A DNA stretch of 64,000 nt, taken from Oscarella lobularis (taxonomy: Eukaryota; Porifera; Homoscleromorpha; Homosclerophorida; Oscarellidae). The notes under the pieces were generated by a model that was given only the letters and a program-made list of their open reading frames with translations, searched no databases and was not told the origin of the DNA. The stretch covers positions 2,593,733 to 2,657,732 of the forward strand of contig NC_089175.1 of NCBI RefSeq assembly GCF_947507565.1, in the 5' to 3' direction. Both the position numbers and the translations under genes were made by a program. This document shows, piece after piece, positions 30,001-41,213 of the stretch. The stretch's first letter is position 1. Every line of letters starts with the position of its first letter.

Positions 30001-33000
30001 CAAAGCGATCGGTCTCGCTCCGCCGAGGGCTCTTCGACCGAAATATCGAAAGGTCGACGATCCGAAAATTATCTACGCTCCGGGAGAGCGAGGAGCCGGC
30101 GACGATGCCGAATACGCGGAAATGATGCTAGGACCGAGAGGAGTCGGCGTCGGCGCCTCGACGGACGTCACTCCGTCGTCGAGTCGCTTGCCAATTCCCG
30201 GCGCCGAGAATCAGAACGAATTCGAATTGGAGAACTTTGGCGTTCGAACGTTGTTCGACAAATTGGAAGATCAGAATTTGCACGTGAAATCGCAACTGGC
30301 TCGACAGCAGCACGACTTGCAGTCGTTCTACGAGAGAATGTGTCAACAGACGGAAAACCTAAAGGCAATGTTGGAGGGAATCGATTTGAAGAGTCTTATC
30401 GAGCGGAGACGACAAACGGTTGCGAATTTGATGGAAGACGAAGCGTTTGCCGGCACTGCGACACCGGCGGCGGCGGCAGTCGGTCGACGAAGATCGTCGG
30501 TGAAATGGATGCGAAAAGGCGAACGAGAGGAGGAGCTTTCTGCCGTTTTGCAAGATCTTTTGGAGAGAATTACGTCCGGTTCGCTCGTTTTGGGAGGCGG
30601 CGAGCCGGTGCACGCGCAGATGCAACGAACGACGACGAAAGCCTCTCTGAATCCTGCTTCTTCTTCGTGGAAGATGCTCGATCAAGGCGAGTTGCTGAGA
30701 CGTCAAAATGCGGAAAGAATTCAACTAGAACAGGATCTATTGAACGAGGAAGCGAAGGCCGTCGAAGTTCTGTTGAAAGAACAGGTAACGAGGATAGATT
30801 ATGCTAGAAGAGTCTAAACGTTTTAACTTTTTTTTTATTCGTTCCCAGGACGAGCAGAAACAAACGGTCATCAACGACTTGTCCAAGGTGTTGGCCGAGA
30901 AGTTGACGGAGAAAAATTGGAGCGAAGACGATATGAAGAGAATCGTAGAGGATCACGATCAGTACATGGAAAATCAGCTGTCCGCGCTGAGCGACGAGAA
31001 GGGGCGTCATATGGCCGCGTTACGAGAGAAGCTAGCAAAGAGACGTATGGAAAAAGAGGCGTCGCTAAGAGCAACGCACGACGAACAAGTAAGGAGAAAC
31101 TCTGCATTTTAATTATAGAATTATTCATAAATTATTTTTAGGCTAGGAGGGCTAATATGGCTCTGCCGGATCAAGCTGTGGATGCGAAGAACGTGGCGGC
31201 CGTCTCGGAGAGAGCGGTTCGTCTGCAAGAAATGATAACGAGTGCTTTGATGAACGACGAGAAGCGAGCTCTGTCCGTTGAAATGGCCGAGCAATCAGAC
31301 GCTCAACTGGAAGAATTGGATAAACAGCTCAACGGAAACTTGGAAACTGCTGTGGTACGGGGAGAAAAAACAACGTGAAAGAAGATGTCGAGATTTGATC
31401 ACTTTTTTCTTTAGAACGGTTTGGTGGACGAGGGATTGATTTCTGTAGAAGATAGGCTCAAGTTGATGGAGGATCATTCGCTTCAGCGTCGTTCTCTGAC
31501 CGAGCAGTTCGAAGATCGTCGAAGCATGCAGGAACGTTTGTTGAAGACTCGCATGAGAGGGCGCAAGGCGAAAGCTATGAGACGACTAAAAGAGAAGCAA
31601 ATGCACGAGAGAAAAGAGGTAGTTCGATTCGCGAGCGAATTTTAGCTTCTCTAACGAATTCATTTAGCTCGAAAAGCTTCTGGACGACAAGTCGGCTAAA
31701 GGAGAAATTACCGAACGTGAACGGAAACAGAGTTTGGATCAACTGGAGAGAGATCAGGCACGCGAACGCGAAGAGTTCGAGGCGGGCTCCGCTGCAGTCG
31801 AGGAAGAGCACGTGCAAAAATTGCGAGAAGAAGTCAACGATCAGTTTTCCGAAGCGCTGAAAAACAGCTCGAAAGACGTACTGAAGAAAGTAAGATAAAA
31901 CATCGATATATCAAAGACAGACTAATTTATCGTGCTTACTAAAAAGGTCTCTGGGCTCCAGTCGTCGGCTGTTGACGATCGCAAGCAGAAGCAAATTCTA
32001 CAAGAATTCGATAAGCAGGCCGAGAAGATCGACGAAGCGTTGGCGTCGGAGCGACTTCAACACGGATCCGAAGTCAAGGTACCGAGAGAAAAATGACTCT
32101 GAAGGTATATCTTGTACTATACGCTGTTTCTCACTATAGGCAAAATTGGAGAAGAGAAGACTTCAGAAACAAGAGGAAGCTCGTCGGCAAATCGAAGAAG
32201 AGGCGACGAAACGGATGGTTGTCGAACAGAGCAAACGGGCCGAGGCGTCAAGCGTCGATCCGACTCAAGTGATTGTACCTGACGTCATTGTGCCGCGACA
32301 GTCGTCGGAAGAGAAGGCTCTCGCAAAGCAGCAGGCGAGAGCGCAAGAGGCGATGACGACGCGCTTGGAAGAGGAAGAAATGGAGGTGAAGGATAAGTTG
32401 GATCGAGAAGCGAGGAAAGAGGAGGACGAACAGAAGAAGAGAATTGCGTCGAAAAAAGAACAGGCTCTGCACGAGAAAAGGCAGAAATTGGCCGCCGTCT
32501 TGGCAGCAAGAACGGATATAAATGACGAGGAAAGGAAACAGGTAAGAGATAGATATATGACGAGCGTCTTCGTATATAAAATCGTTGTCTTAGCTCGTGG
32601 AAATGCACCAGAAGGAGCTGGAAGAGTTGGAGCATCGTCTTGATAACGAAAAGTCGCGTCAAGAGATGGCGCTTCGCGACAAATTGGCCTTGCGAAAGCA
32701 GAAACGTTTGGACGAACACAGGCGCCGAAAAGAATTGGAATTGCAGAAGGAAATGAGAGAAATGGATAAAGAGATGAAAGACGTCAAAAGCAGACAGGTA
32801 AATGAAACGCGTTTTTTGCTGCATCAACTCCAAGTTTTTTCCTCAGGTAAAAGAAGCCGAAAAAGCAGCTATGATAACAGGCATTCAAGAGAACAGCGTC
32901 GAGGCAGCAGACATCGTCATTAAAAAGGTAAAAGACCTACGGTATAGGGAAAAATTTCAATAAACGATTTTCTCCTAGGTTCTAGCTCAACGCCATGCGA

Positions 33001-35614
33001 AAGAGCTGGAGGATTTGGAAGCCAGTTTTGCTCAAGAGAAAAAAGAAGCGATCGACGACGCGTTGGCTTCCCTCATGGACAATCACGATCGCGACCGAGA
33101 CGAAATGCTTTCGAAGCATCAGCAGGCCATGCAAGATCTGATGGCCGACGCGGGCAAATTGCCTTCCGAGGAAGTGGAGGAAAAACGGCAGGAATTGATC
33201 AACACGCAGCAACTCGAGTTATCCGAACTCGAACAGAGTTACGCGCAGCAGAGAAAGCGACTCGAGCGCGGTAAGGCGACCGAATTGGCGATGAAACACG
33301 CGCAGGACAAGCTAGCGTTGAGGGAGAAACACTATCAGGAATTCATGACGGCGTTGAACGAATTGACGCCGGAAAATTCGATGAGTCGTCTGAGATCGAT
33401 TGAACAGGCTCGTGCCGCCGCTGCCGAATTGGAAGCCGTCAAACGTCGACTCGACGAGCAGAGAAAGGAGAACGAGCAAAAGATAGAGGAAGAGAAACGA
33501 GGTATGTAAAATTGAATTAAAAAACAAGTGGTTTTTTATTTTTTTTCTTCTTTTCAGCGTTTGACGAGGAGCAGCAGCGTCGATTGGACGAGGAATTAGT
33601 CGCGTTCGAACGTCAGATGGAGGAGGAAGCGGATCGCGAGGAAGACAAGACGAAGAAGTCGCTTCAAGTACTCGAAAAGCGTCGGCACGAGATGGTGAAG
33701 AAGTCGCGCGAGAAGACGGCGGAGGAAGTGAAGCGTCTAGGCGAAGAGGGTGCATCGGACGAACAACTGAAAGTCCTCCAGCAAAAGCATCAGGAAGAGG
33801 TCAGCAAATTGACGAGTCGAATGGAAGCGGACAAACTACGAATGACGAGCGAACTGCGCGAGAAACTCGCCGCCAAGCGCGAGCAACGACGCAAGGCGAA
33901 ACGCGAACAAGTCGAACTCGAAATGGCCGAAAGAAAACGCGAAATGGAAGCTCGAGAGGCGGAAGAACGCGAAAAAATGCAAGCAAACATCGCGAAAACG
34001 ATTCAAGAGACGGTCGTCGAAGTAGCAGAGATGACGACAGCGGCAACAACGGTAACAGAAGAACCCCAACCGCCCGTCTTCGAACCAATTCCCATCGTCA
34101 GCGGAACGGACTTCGATCCGACGGGAGAGCCTCTTCAGATGGTTCAGCCGCTCAGCGAAGAACAAGTAGCGTCGCTACTCCTCGCATCGCCTCTCTATCA
34201 CAAACTCGAATCGATCAAGTCTCTGGTGTTGAGCGGCGCGGCGAATCCGCGTCGCGACGCGCCAACGACGCCCGTCGCTCCCGGCGAAGGCTATCTCGAC
34301 GAAAAGGACAAGGAATGGAAAGACGACAAGGAACTGATTCCGCTTCGCGTCGACAATTTGGACTCGCGCGCCTTCGTCGTCTACAAATTCGGTCAATTCG
34401 TCTGCGACATGCTCGCCGTTCACTGCCGTCACAAACCCGTCACGCTTCTGCTCGCCGAACGCGTTCCGGCGAACGCTCACTTTCCTCGAAACGCTTATCG
34501 AAATTCTTTTGCGTACGACAAGACGAGCGGAATTTTGTACGTGCGACGGCAACGCTTGGACAGCGTCGGCGAATTCGTCCTCGTTCTCGTCCACACGTTA
34601 GCTCACATGAAGATCAACGATTTCCGGGACGACGGCAATGCCGATTTCGTGCGCGAATTTCATCGCGGATTGTCCGTCTGCTGCGACGATATGTTTTTCG
34701 CTCGCTATCGTCGCTCGCAAGCGTTGAATAAGGCGCGAGAGGAGGGAGTCGATCCGGGCGCGAGTTTGCTCGACGGTCTCTACGGTCAAGCGCACACGGA
34801 AGCGGAGAAGTCGGACGTCGTCGAAGATCTTCTCGATTTGAAGTTGCTGCGCGGCACGATGAGCGACGGCGCTCATTTCGCGCCCGAGGTCCTGTTCAGT
34901 CGAATGGCGAAGTATTCGGGATTTTCGCAAAATGCCAAATTGCGCCAATACTTGGGTTTGGTCGAGGAGAAAATCGCCGCCTTTGGTACGGGCGCGAGTG
35001 CGTACGTCGAACGACGGCTGAACGAGATGGAGACGAAAGAGGGAAAGATGAGCGCCGTTGCCATGTCGGACGTTCGACCGGCGACGACGATGGGACGGCC
35101 GACGATGACGCGCGAGCGGAGCGGAAACGAGTTGTGGGGACGAGCGCGACGCAACGTCATGCACTCGTACGCTTCGGGAAAATTGGCGAATTTGGCTGAA
35201 GAGGTGAGCGGAAAGCAGAAGGACTTATACAAGCATTTTCTCGAGTTGCAAGCCAACGAGCTCGAGACCCGCGTCGATAATCTCGACATCGAGTACGCCG
35301 CTCAGGCGCGGGAGATCATCGAACTGTCGGACACGGTGAAGGGCATGGAGCAGGAGTTGTCGAGGCAGAACGATCGATTGAAGGCGGTCGACGAAAATTC
35401 GGAAGAGCACGGTCGTCAGGTCGGTCTGATTCGCGAGCTCACCGGACGTTTGACCAAAGCGAAGCACGGCATTGCCACCGTCGAGGCAAAGAAAGCCGGA
35501 ACGTTGAAGCGAATGGAGGAATTCAAAGCTCAGCTCGAAACGAAACAACAAGCGTTGAAGCAGTATGTCGACAAAGAGCAGGCAAGCGAGAAATTTGAAG
35601 ACTTGCTATCGTAA
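1..35614 (+). CDS. Giant GCC2/GCC3-type cysteine-rich single-pass membrane protein (3' part, 5' end outside window)
   Basis: The frame is open at base 2 and continues to TAA at 35612. Exons read: <1-1166, 1225-1429, 1483-1803, 1865-3684, 3738-4258, 4312-5554, 5610-6190, 6247-6429, 6482-6676, 6739-7344, 7400-30784, 30849-31088, 31142-31354, 31415-31618, 31668-31889, 31947-32078, 32140-32541, 32594-32797, 32847-32927, 32979-33501, 33558-35614. This gives about 11,500 residues. All 20 introns are GT-AG, 49-64 nt, and keep frame. Order: hundreds of CPxGxYC / C-x2-C modules (GCC2/GCC3, ephrin-receptor-like) rich in NGT/NVT sequons up to about 28.9 kb; a membrane-proximal region with possible cupredoxin-like character; RKRRKR at 29480; one membrane helix at 29921-29995; then a charged coiled-coil tail containing a globular domain (about 34.1-35.0 kb). 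It is inferred to be a type I surface protein; ligand and function are unknown. No signal peptide is visible because the start lies upstream. Confidence 0.9.
8687..25652 (+). repeat. Higher-order tandem repeat, unit about 2.1 kb (about 700 aa), eight unit lengths between nine markers
   Basis: A unique module with the pattern S-x-C-x-C-...-GG-x-C-x-x-G-T/F-x-C-P recurs once per unit. The first Cys codon of each marker is at 8687, 10763, 12872, 14990, 17105, 19226, 21320, 23477 and 25652. Spacings are 2076, 2109, 2118, 2115, 2121, 2094, 2157 and 2175 nt, all multiples of three. Other once-per-unit landmarks keep the same order: a CPxGFYCPxGTGxDW-like module, an ESYGD-CxxGHYC module, and a GWYC module just before the marker. 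A part unit lies upstream (about 6.7-8.7 kb) and degenerate modules follow to about 28.9 kb. Units have diverged at nucleotide level but keep module order, so this is an old segmental amplification inside one exon. Confidence 0.9.
29480..29497 (+). other. Polybasic proprotein-convertase (furin-like) cleavage motif in the giant protein
   Basis: Six consecutive codons encode RKRRKR followed by Ala, in a Ser/Pro-rich linker about 140 residues before the membrane helix. RKRRKR-A fits the furin consensus R-x-K/R-R. If it is used, the protein would be cut into a huge shed or non-covalently held ectodomain and a membrane stub, as in Notch S1 processing. Cleavage is an inference. Confidence 0.6.
29540..29920 (+). 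other. Membrane-proximal domain of the giant protein, possibly cupredoxin-like
   Basis: After the cysteine-rich modules the composition changes to a beta-rich stretch with few cysteines. It contains VCLVEGEAIAF, HVQYPIYTKDHLLNSN and, near its end, FNTPGTYVFHDS followed by LIVVVL. The GTYVFxDS..xxIVVV ending resembles the last strands of plastocyanin/cupredoxin folds. The copper-ligand set is not clearly complete, so any copper binding is unproven. Confidence 0.4.
29921..29995 (+). other. Single transmembrane helix of the giant protein
   Basis: Twenty-five codons from NW to VW encode an uninterrupted hydrophobic run rich in I, V, L, F and A. It is followed by basic residues (RPK, then RALRPKYRK), the usual stop-transfer pattern. 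This fixes the Cys-rich part outside and the coiled-coil part inside the cell. Confidence 0.9.
30190..34080 (+). other. Cytoplasmic coiled-coil region of the giant protein
   Basis: From about 200 nt after the membrane helix through exons 12-21 the protein is dominated by E, K, R, Q and L in heptad-like order, for example runs around LMEDHSLQRRSLTEQFEDRR and AKRRMEKEAS. This is about 1,000 residues of predicted long helix, split over many exons whose junctions are nearly all phase 0. It probably forms a rod or dimer that carries the ectodomain to a cytoplasmic partner. Confidence 0.8.
34130..35020 (+). other. Globular domain of unknown function in the cytoplasmic tail (HTLAH motif)
   Basis: Within the last exon the coiled coil stops at an LSEEQVASLLLASPLYHKL segment. 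A mixed alpha/beta domain follows: a YLDEKDKEWK...LIPLRV start, AFVVYKFGQFVCDML, TLLLAERVPAN, RNSFAYD, LYVRRQRLDSVGEFVLVLVHTLAH (HTLAH at 34592-34606) and FVREFH.....CCDDMFFAR. It reads like a conserved enzyme-type domain in a family I cannot name. The VHTLAH helix resembles the HExxH zinc-binding helix of metallopeptidases with Glu replaced by Thr. A coiled coil resumes afterwards to the stop. Confidence 0.6.
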
Positions 35615-36092
35615 AAAGTAAAGAAACTGCGGCGATGATACTACTGTAGTGTATTTAGTGCTTTAGTAATAGAGTAAATGTACTACGTACAAACGTAAAT
35701 AATATTATATTGTTTGTGGTTGCTCACGTGGTCTTTTTTCTCGCGGAACCGGAACGGTTTCGGGGACCGCAAAGGAATTTCGGGAAGCCTACTTACGTCG
35801 ACCCCAGAGCATTCTTCGAATGACCATGTGCAAACGCAGCCGGCTCCTCCCCCCCTCAACACGAGCAAATCGGCGCCGAACGCATACGCCCACCCAAAGT
35901 AACGACCCTCCGGCGTCGTCGCGCCACGCCGGGCGACGAACGTAGACTCAGAACAACGAGAGAGAAACACGAAAGAATAAAGAAAAACGAAAACAGCCAA
36001 GAGAACAAAAGACAAAAAAAGAGAAAAACGCACACAACTGTCTTTGTCCCAAAGTACGAGATCGAGCGATCCCCGCGCGCTACTACGACGTA
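35615..36092. other. Convergent intergenic region, 3' UTRs of the giant gene (+) and the tropomyosin-like gene (-)
   Basis: No supported coding sequence. A plus-strand AATAAA lies at about 35976, roughly 360 nt past the giant-gene stop, and could be its polyadenylation signal. The purine-rich stretch near 35.95-36.03 kb produces a hydrophobic reading frame on the minus strand that lacks an ATG. Confidence 0.5.
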
Positions 36093-36473
36093 CTAACTAA
36101 GCTCGCTCAAAGCGTCGTCTAATTCCTGTTGAAGCTCGTCGCGTTTCTTTTTCTCTTCGCGAACGTCGTCTTCGAGCTGATCGATCTCGGTTTCGAGCTG
36201 TTCGCATAGGGCCTCGTTCTCCGTCGCGCGCGTCTTCGAATCGACGAGCGCTTTTTCGAGTCGCTCGCGTTTCTCTTCGTTCTGCGACTCCGTCTTGTCG
36301 AGTTCCTCTTCGCGTAGTCTTATTTTGCGTTCGAGATCGCTCTTTTTCTCCTCGAGTTTGTGCGCTTCGTCTTCCAATTCTTTGCGACGCTTTTTCACCT
36401 CTTCGAGTTCGTCGCGCGCATTATCCCCTCGATCGCGCAATTCGTTGATCTTTCCTTTAAGTTTTGACGCCAT
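36093..36473 (-). CDS. Short tropomyosin-like coiled-coil protein, 126 aa
   Basis: The longer open frame reaches 36593, but the ATG at 36473 is preferred because the helix starts there with MASKLKGKINELRDRG; the upstream part is Pro/Arg-rich and looks like 5' UTR. The whole protein is a continuous heptad pattern (ELEEVKKRRKELEDEAHKLE, then ERLEKALVDSKTRATENEAL, then EQLETEIDQLEDDVREEKKK). It resembles tropomyosin, especially a LE..LxxSxxRAxExExLxxxLE pattern, but at 126 residues it is under half the usual 284 (or 248), and no downstream exon is evident before the stop. It could be a short tropomyosin relative or another two-stranded coiled coil. The start is 143 bp from the divergent PDCD2 start, so the two may share a promoter. 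Confidence 0.65.
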   Translation of the reverse strand: MASKLKGKINELRDRGDNARDELEEVKKRRKELEDEAHKLEEKKSDLERKIRLREEELDKTESQNEEKRERLEKALVDSKTRATENEALCEQLETEIDQLEDDVREEKKKRDELQQELDDALSELS

Positions 36474-36616
36474 GTTTCGGCTACTAGGACTTCGACAGAC
36501 GAGTGGATAGAGAACAGTGAGCCGGATCGCGGCAGGATAAATGGCAACTATGCGTTTGCCCGGATACGCTGCCCTTGGTGTGGAAAGTGTCAAATTTCGC
36601 TAACGCGCTTTAGAGC
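36474..36616. promoter_or_regulatory. Putative bidirectional promoter between the tropomyosin-like gene and PDCD2
   Basis: Only 143 bp separate two divergent ATGs, so the core promoters and 5' UTRs of both genes must lie here or overlap the first codons. No clear TATA box is visible. Assignment rests on spacing alone. Confidence 0.4.
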
Positions 36617-37768
36617 ATGGATCTCGGCTTCGTCGAAAAGCCGGAAAGTCGGTGCACTCTACGCAGCCCGTTCTTTCCCAGCAAAGTAGGCGGTTTTCCT
36701 GCGTGGCTCGATCTCTCCCAACTTCCATCTTCCGATGAGACCTCCTGCGGGGTGTGCCGCTGCCCGACCGTCTTTCTCCTTCAAATATACGCGCCGGACG
36801 ACAGCAACGAAGCGACCTTTCATCGCACGATTTACATATTCTGCTGCAGGAACCCCGCCTGCCACAGAAGAAACGAAAACCGATGCTACAACGTCTTTCG
36901 CTGTCAATTACCCAAAGCCAACCCGTTCTACAGCGAAGAGCCCCCAAAGGAGGACTCGAAGCAATCTGTTGGGGTCGATTTGCCGGGATTAGCTGCTTTA
37001 TGTTGGGTGTGCGGCTCTTCGGGACCAAAGAGCTGTGGAAAGTGCAGACAGGCCCGGTATTGTAGCAAAGAGCATCAGTTGATGCATTGGAAGAATGGAC
37101 ACAAGGGCGAGTGTTCTTCTGGTCGTGTGCCGCAGCAGCAGCAGCACGATTTTTACGATTCTTCCGTCGTTCCTTCGTTTCTTTTTCCGGAGTCGTTGAT
37201 CGTCATCGAAGAAGAGGAAGAGCATAATGATGATCCAGCGAAAACGGATGAGGAGCGGATGGCTGACTATAGGGCTTACGTGCGTGAAAAATCCGAAGGT
37301 GTGTTAGATGACGATCAATTGGAAGACTTCGAAACGAGCCAAAAGGATAAGGTCTTTATGAAATTTAAGAAAAAGATCAAGAAAGAACCAGAGCAGGTAT
37401 ACAAATAATAAAAGGAAATTTAGCCTATAATTTTTCTGCTTTATTTAGGTTGTAAGGTATCAACGAAACGGAGAGATCCTGTGGGCATCTAGTGAACATG
37501 TTCCCAATGAAGTGGACATACCTCGTTGCCAATGTGGTTCAGAACGATTATTTGAATTTCAGGTTTGGAAATCAATTGATTTGATTTTTTTGATTTTAGT
37601 TTTGTGAGATAGATCATGCCTCAGCTATTGAATTATCTCGAGGTGGATTCTTTGTCCGAGTCAACTATAGACTGGGGTACATTAGTTGTGTACACGTGCG
37701 GCAAGAACTGTAGCGAGGGAGATCCGTATCACAAGGAATTTATTTGGAAGCAGGACTTTTCTTCATGA
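36617..37768 (+). CDS. PDCD2: Programmed cell death protein 2 (PDCD2), MYND zinc finger
   Basis: Exons 36617-37396, 37449-37562 and 37613-37768 give 349 aa, close to the roughly 344 aa of animal PDCD2. The N-terminal PDCD2 half includes [30 protein letters not shown] and [20 protein letters not shown] finger follows ([20 protein letters not shown], then [18 protein letters not shown]). The C-terminal PDCD2_C domain has [50 protein letters not shown] and [12 protein letters not shown]2 acts as a chaperone for ribosomal protein uS5 during 40S assembly. The gene ends 53 bp before SF3B5. A truncated inverted copy lies at 58070-58850. Confidence 0.95.
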
Positions 37769-37821
37769 ATTAATACCATTTATCCGATCACGTGAATCTT
37801 TGTACGGGGTCTCGCTTCAAG

Positions 37822-38341
37822 ATGGCGGTAGGCCTTCTCGCTTTTTCGCCGTCTGAGACGTGTATTCTGACCTTTAGGCGGAGCGGTATAACATACACAG
37901 TCAATTGGAACACTGTAAGCTCAGCTGCGCTTATTTTAAAAACCCGACTTTATCCCTACTTTCCACAGTACAATCGAAATACGTTGGAACGGGCCACTCG
38001 GACACAACTAGATAGTACGAGATGCACTATAGACGGTGCAGTAGACTCTGAAAATCGTTTTCTAGCGAATGGACAGTAAATCATCATCGCGACAGCCTCG
38101 CTTCGTACATCGGCCACGACAACCTTCTAAGTCACATTTCGGTAGCGGAAAACGAATCCAAAGCACGCGTACGATTCAATCTACTTCAGGTAAAGATTAA
38201 TAGACACACCCCCGTGACCCGCTTAGAAGTGACGGGCTTTTTGTTGTCTACGTCAACGTGCACTCACTCTATCTCGTTTCTTTGCGATAGAAAATGCTCC
38301 AGCCGTGTGGTCCACCGCCAGAAAAACGAGAAGACTATTAA
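37822..38341 (+). CDS. SF3B5: Splicing factor 3B subunit 5 (SF3b10), five small exons
   Basis: Five exons, none forming a long open frame: 37822-37827 (ATG GCG only), 37878-37914, 37969-38014, 38066-38189 and 38291-38341. The joined protein is 87 aa (86 in human) and matches SF3B5 throughout: ERYNIHSQLEH, QSKYVGTGHSDTT, EWTVNHHRDS, IGHDNLL, AENESKARVRFNLLQ and KMLQPCGPPPEK. Phases agree at every junction and all introns are GT-AG. The protein is a core subunit of the SF3b complex in the U2 snRNP, which recognises the intron branch point. It starts 53 bp after the PDCD2 stop. Confidence 0.95.
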
Positions 38342-38742
38342 TTGATTTTAGAACTTAGTGTAGTCGTGTGTTCGCGCCCTATAATTGTGCTAAGAGACGG
38401 GAAGTCAACGAAGGAGTGGTCTCGCCGACCGGCCCGTCGACTCGTGCACGTGCGTTTGTAGTGCCGTCGAATCCGTACGCGAAAAAAAGAGGAAGCGACG
38501 GCGCTTTTACGGGTATAGCCTAGTGCGCATGCGCGTAGTCACGTCGGCCATTTTTACGAACGAAACCAGTCGCGACTGGCACCGATAAAAGGCCAATCGA
38601 AGGCGAATTTAGTCGTGTCCTTGCGAGAAATTACCGTCGATGCGGTCGCGTCGCACCTGAGATCAAAAAACGCCGAGATAATCGAGAAGAGGCCCGTCGC
38701 CATTGAAAAGAGAGGGGGACAAGCGAAAATCCCGTACGAGCA
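38342..38742. other. Spacer between SF3B5 and GSK3 (GSK3 promoter and 5' UTR)
   Basis: 400 bp with no coding signal on either strand. The second half is CpG-rich and probably holds the GSK3 promoter and 5' UTR. No TATA box was recognised. Confidence 0.4.
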
Positions 38743-40612
<1,870 letters not shown>

Positions 40613-41073
40613 GCGAGCGATCTTCGCGGGAAGAGGGAAGAGGGAAGAAGAAAGAAGTCAGGTGACTCCAATGATTATTTTTCAGTTTAATAGAATGCGT
40701 ATGAATGCCCCTCAGTGTACATACGCCTACAGTGTGCATTGTGGCCTGTTTTTATGAGTCTAGCGTAGCTGTATTAGTCGGTGTTGTGTAGCCTTTAATT
40801 TTCCTTGATTCGTCTCTCGAGTGACGTCGGAATAGTATTGTAGTCCATTTCTCAACGTTTTGCGTCGTCGTTCTTTGAGGAATAGTCTATTTCTCAACGT
40901 TTTACGTCGTTCTTTGATGGTGGAACTGATGGTGGACACAGATAGAGCGCGCGCTAATTAGCGCAGAATTCGATTCAAGCAGCACCAGCAAAACTTGGTA
41001 ATTAAAATTAAACGAGACGAATTTGAGCATGCTTTAGTGAAAAAGAAAAAAGAAAAAAAGAAAGAAAAAATGT
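40613..41073. other. GSK3 3' flank with a short tandem duplication
   Basis: No gene seen. A segment of about 38-43 bp is duplicated head to tail at about 40842-40880 and 40885-40920 (shared core TTTCTCAACGTTTT). The last 40 bp are A-rich; on the minus strand this gives the T-run terminator of the tRNA gene. Confidence 0.6.
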
Positions 41074-41146
41074 GATTCCGCCCGGGCTCGAACCGGGGAC
41101 CTTCTGCGTGTTAGGCAGATGCCATAACCAACTAGACTACGGAATC
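41074..41146 (-). tRNA. tRNA-Val (anticodon AAC)
   Basis: The 73-nt sequence folds as a standard cloverleaf on the minus strand. The acceptor arm is GATTCCG/CGGAATC with seven pairs. The anticodon arm is TCTGC-CTAACAC-GCAGA, giving AAC. The T arm is CCCGG-TTCGAGC-CCGGG with the B-box GGTTCGAGCCC. No intron is present. A T-rich run follows directly downstream on the minus strand as Pol III terminator. It sits alone between GSK3 and RNF32. Confidence 0.97.
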
Positions 41147-41213
41147 CTCGCATGTAAGGAGTGCTTTATTTACGCTCTATATAGCTGCAGTTCAGTGTAA
41201 GTCTTCACAGGAA

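Larger units (their letters stand above)
7400..30784 (+). other. 23,385-nt single exon of the giant gene
   Basis: The exon starts after the acceptor ...ACTCATAG with codons for VNESYGG and ends at KEQ before the donor GTAACG. It holds 7,795 codons without a stop. It encodes most of the cysteine-rich ectodomain, the membrane segment and the first part of the cytoplasmic tail. Exons on both sides are mostly 80-2,060 nt, so this exon is exceptional within its own gene. Confidence 0.92.

Noticed and set aside
35683-36033. Minus-strand frame with a signal-peptide-like start (RFSLFLSFVLLAVFVF)
   Set aside because: It has no ATG (the frame begins at GTG). The hydrophobic run is the complement of a purine-rich stretch in the 3' UTR area.
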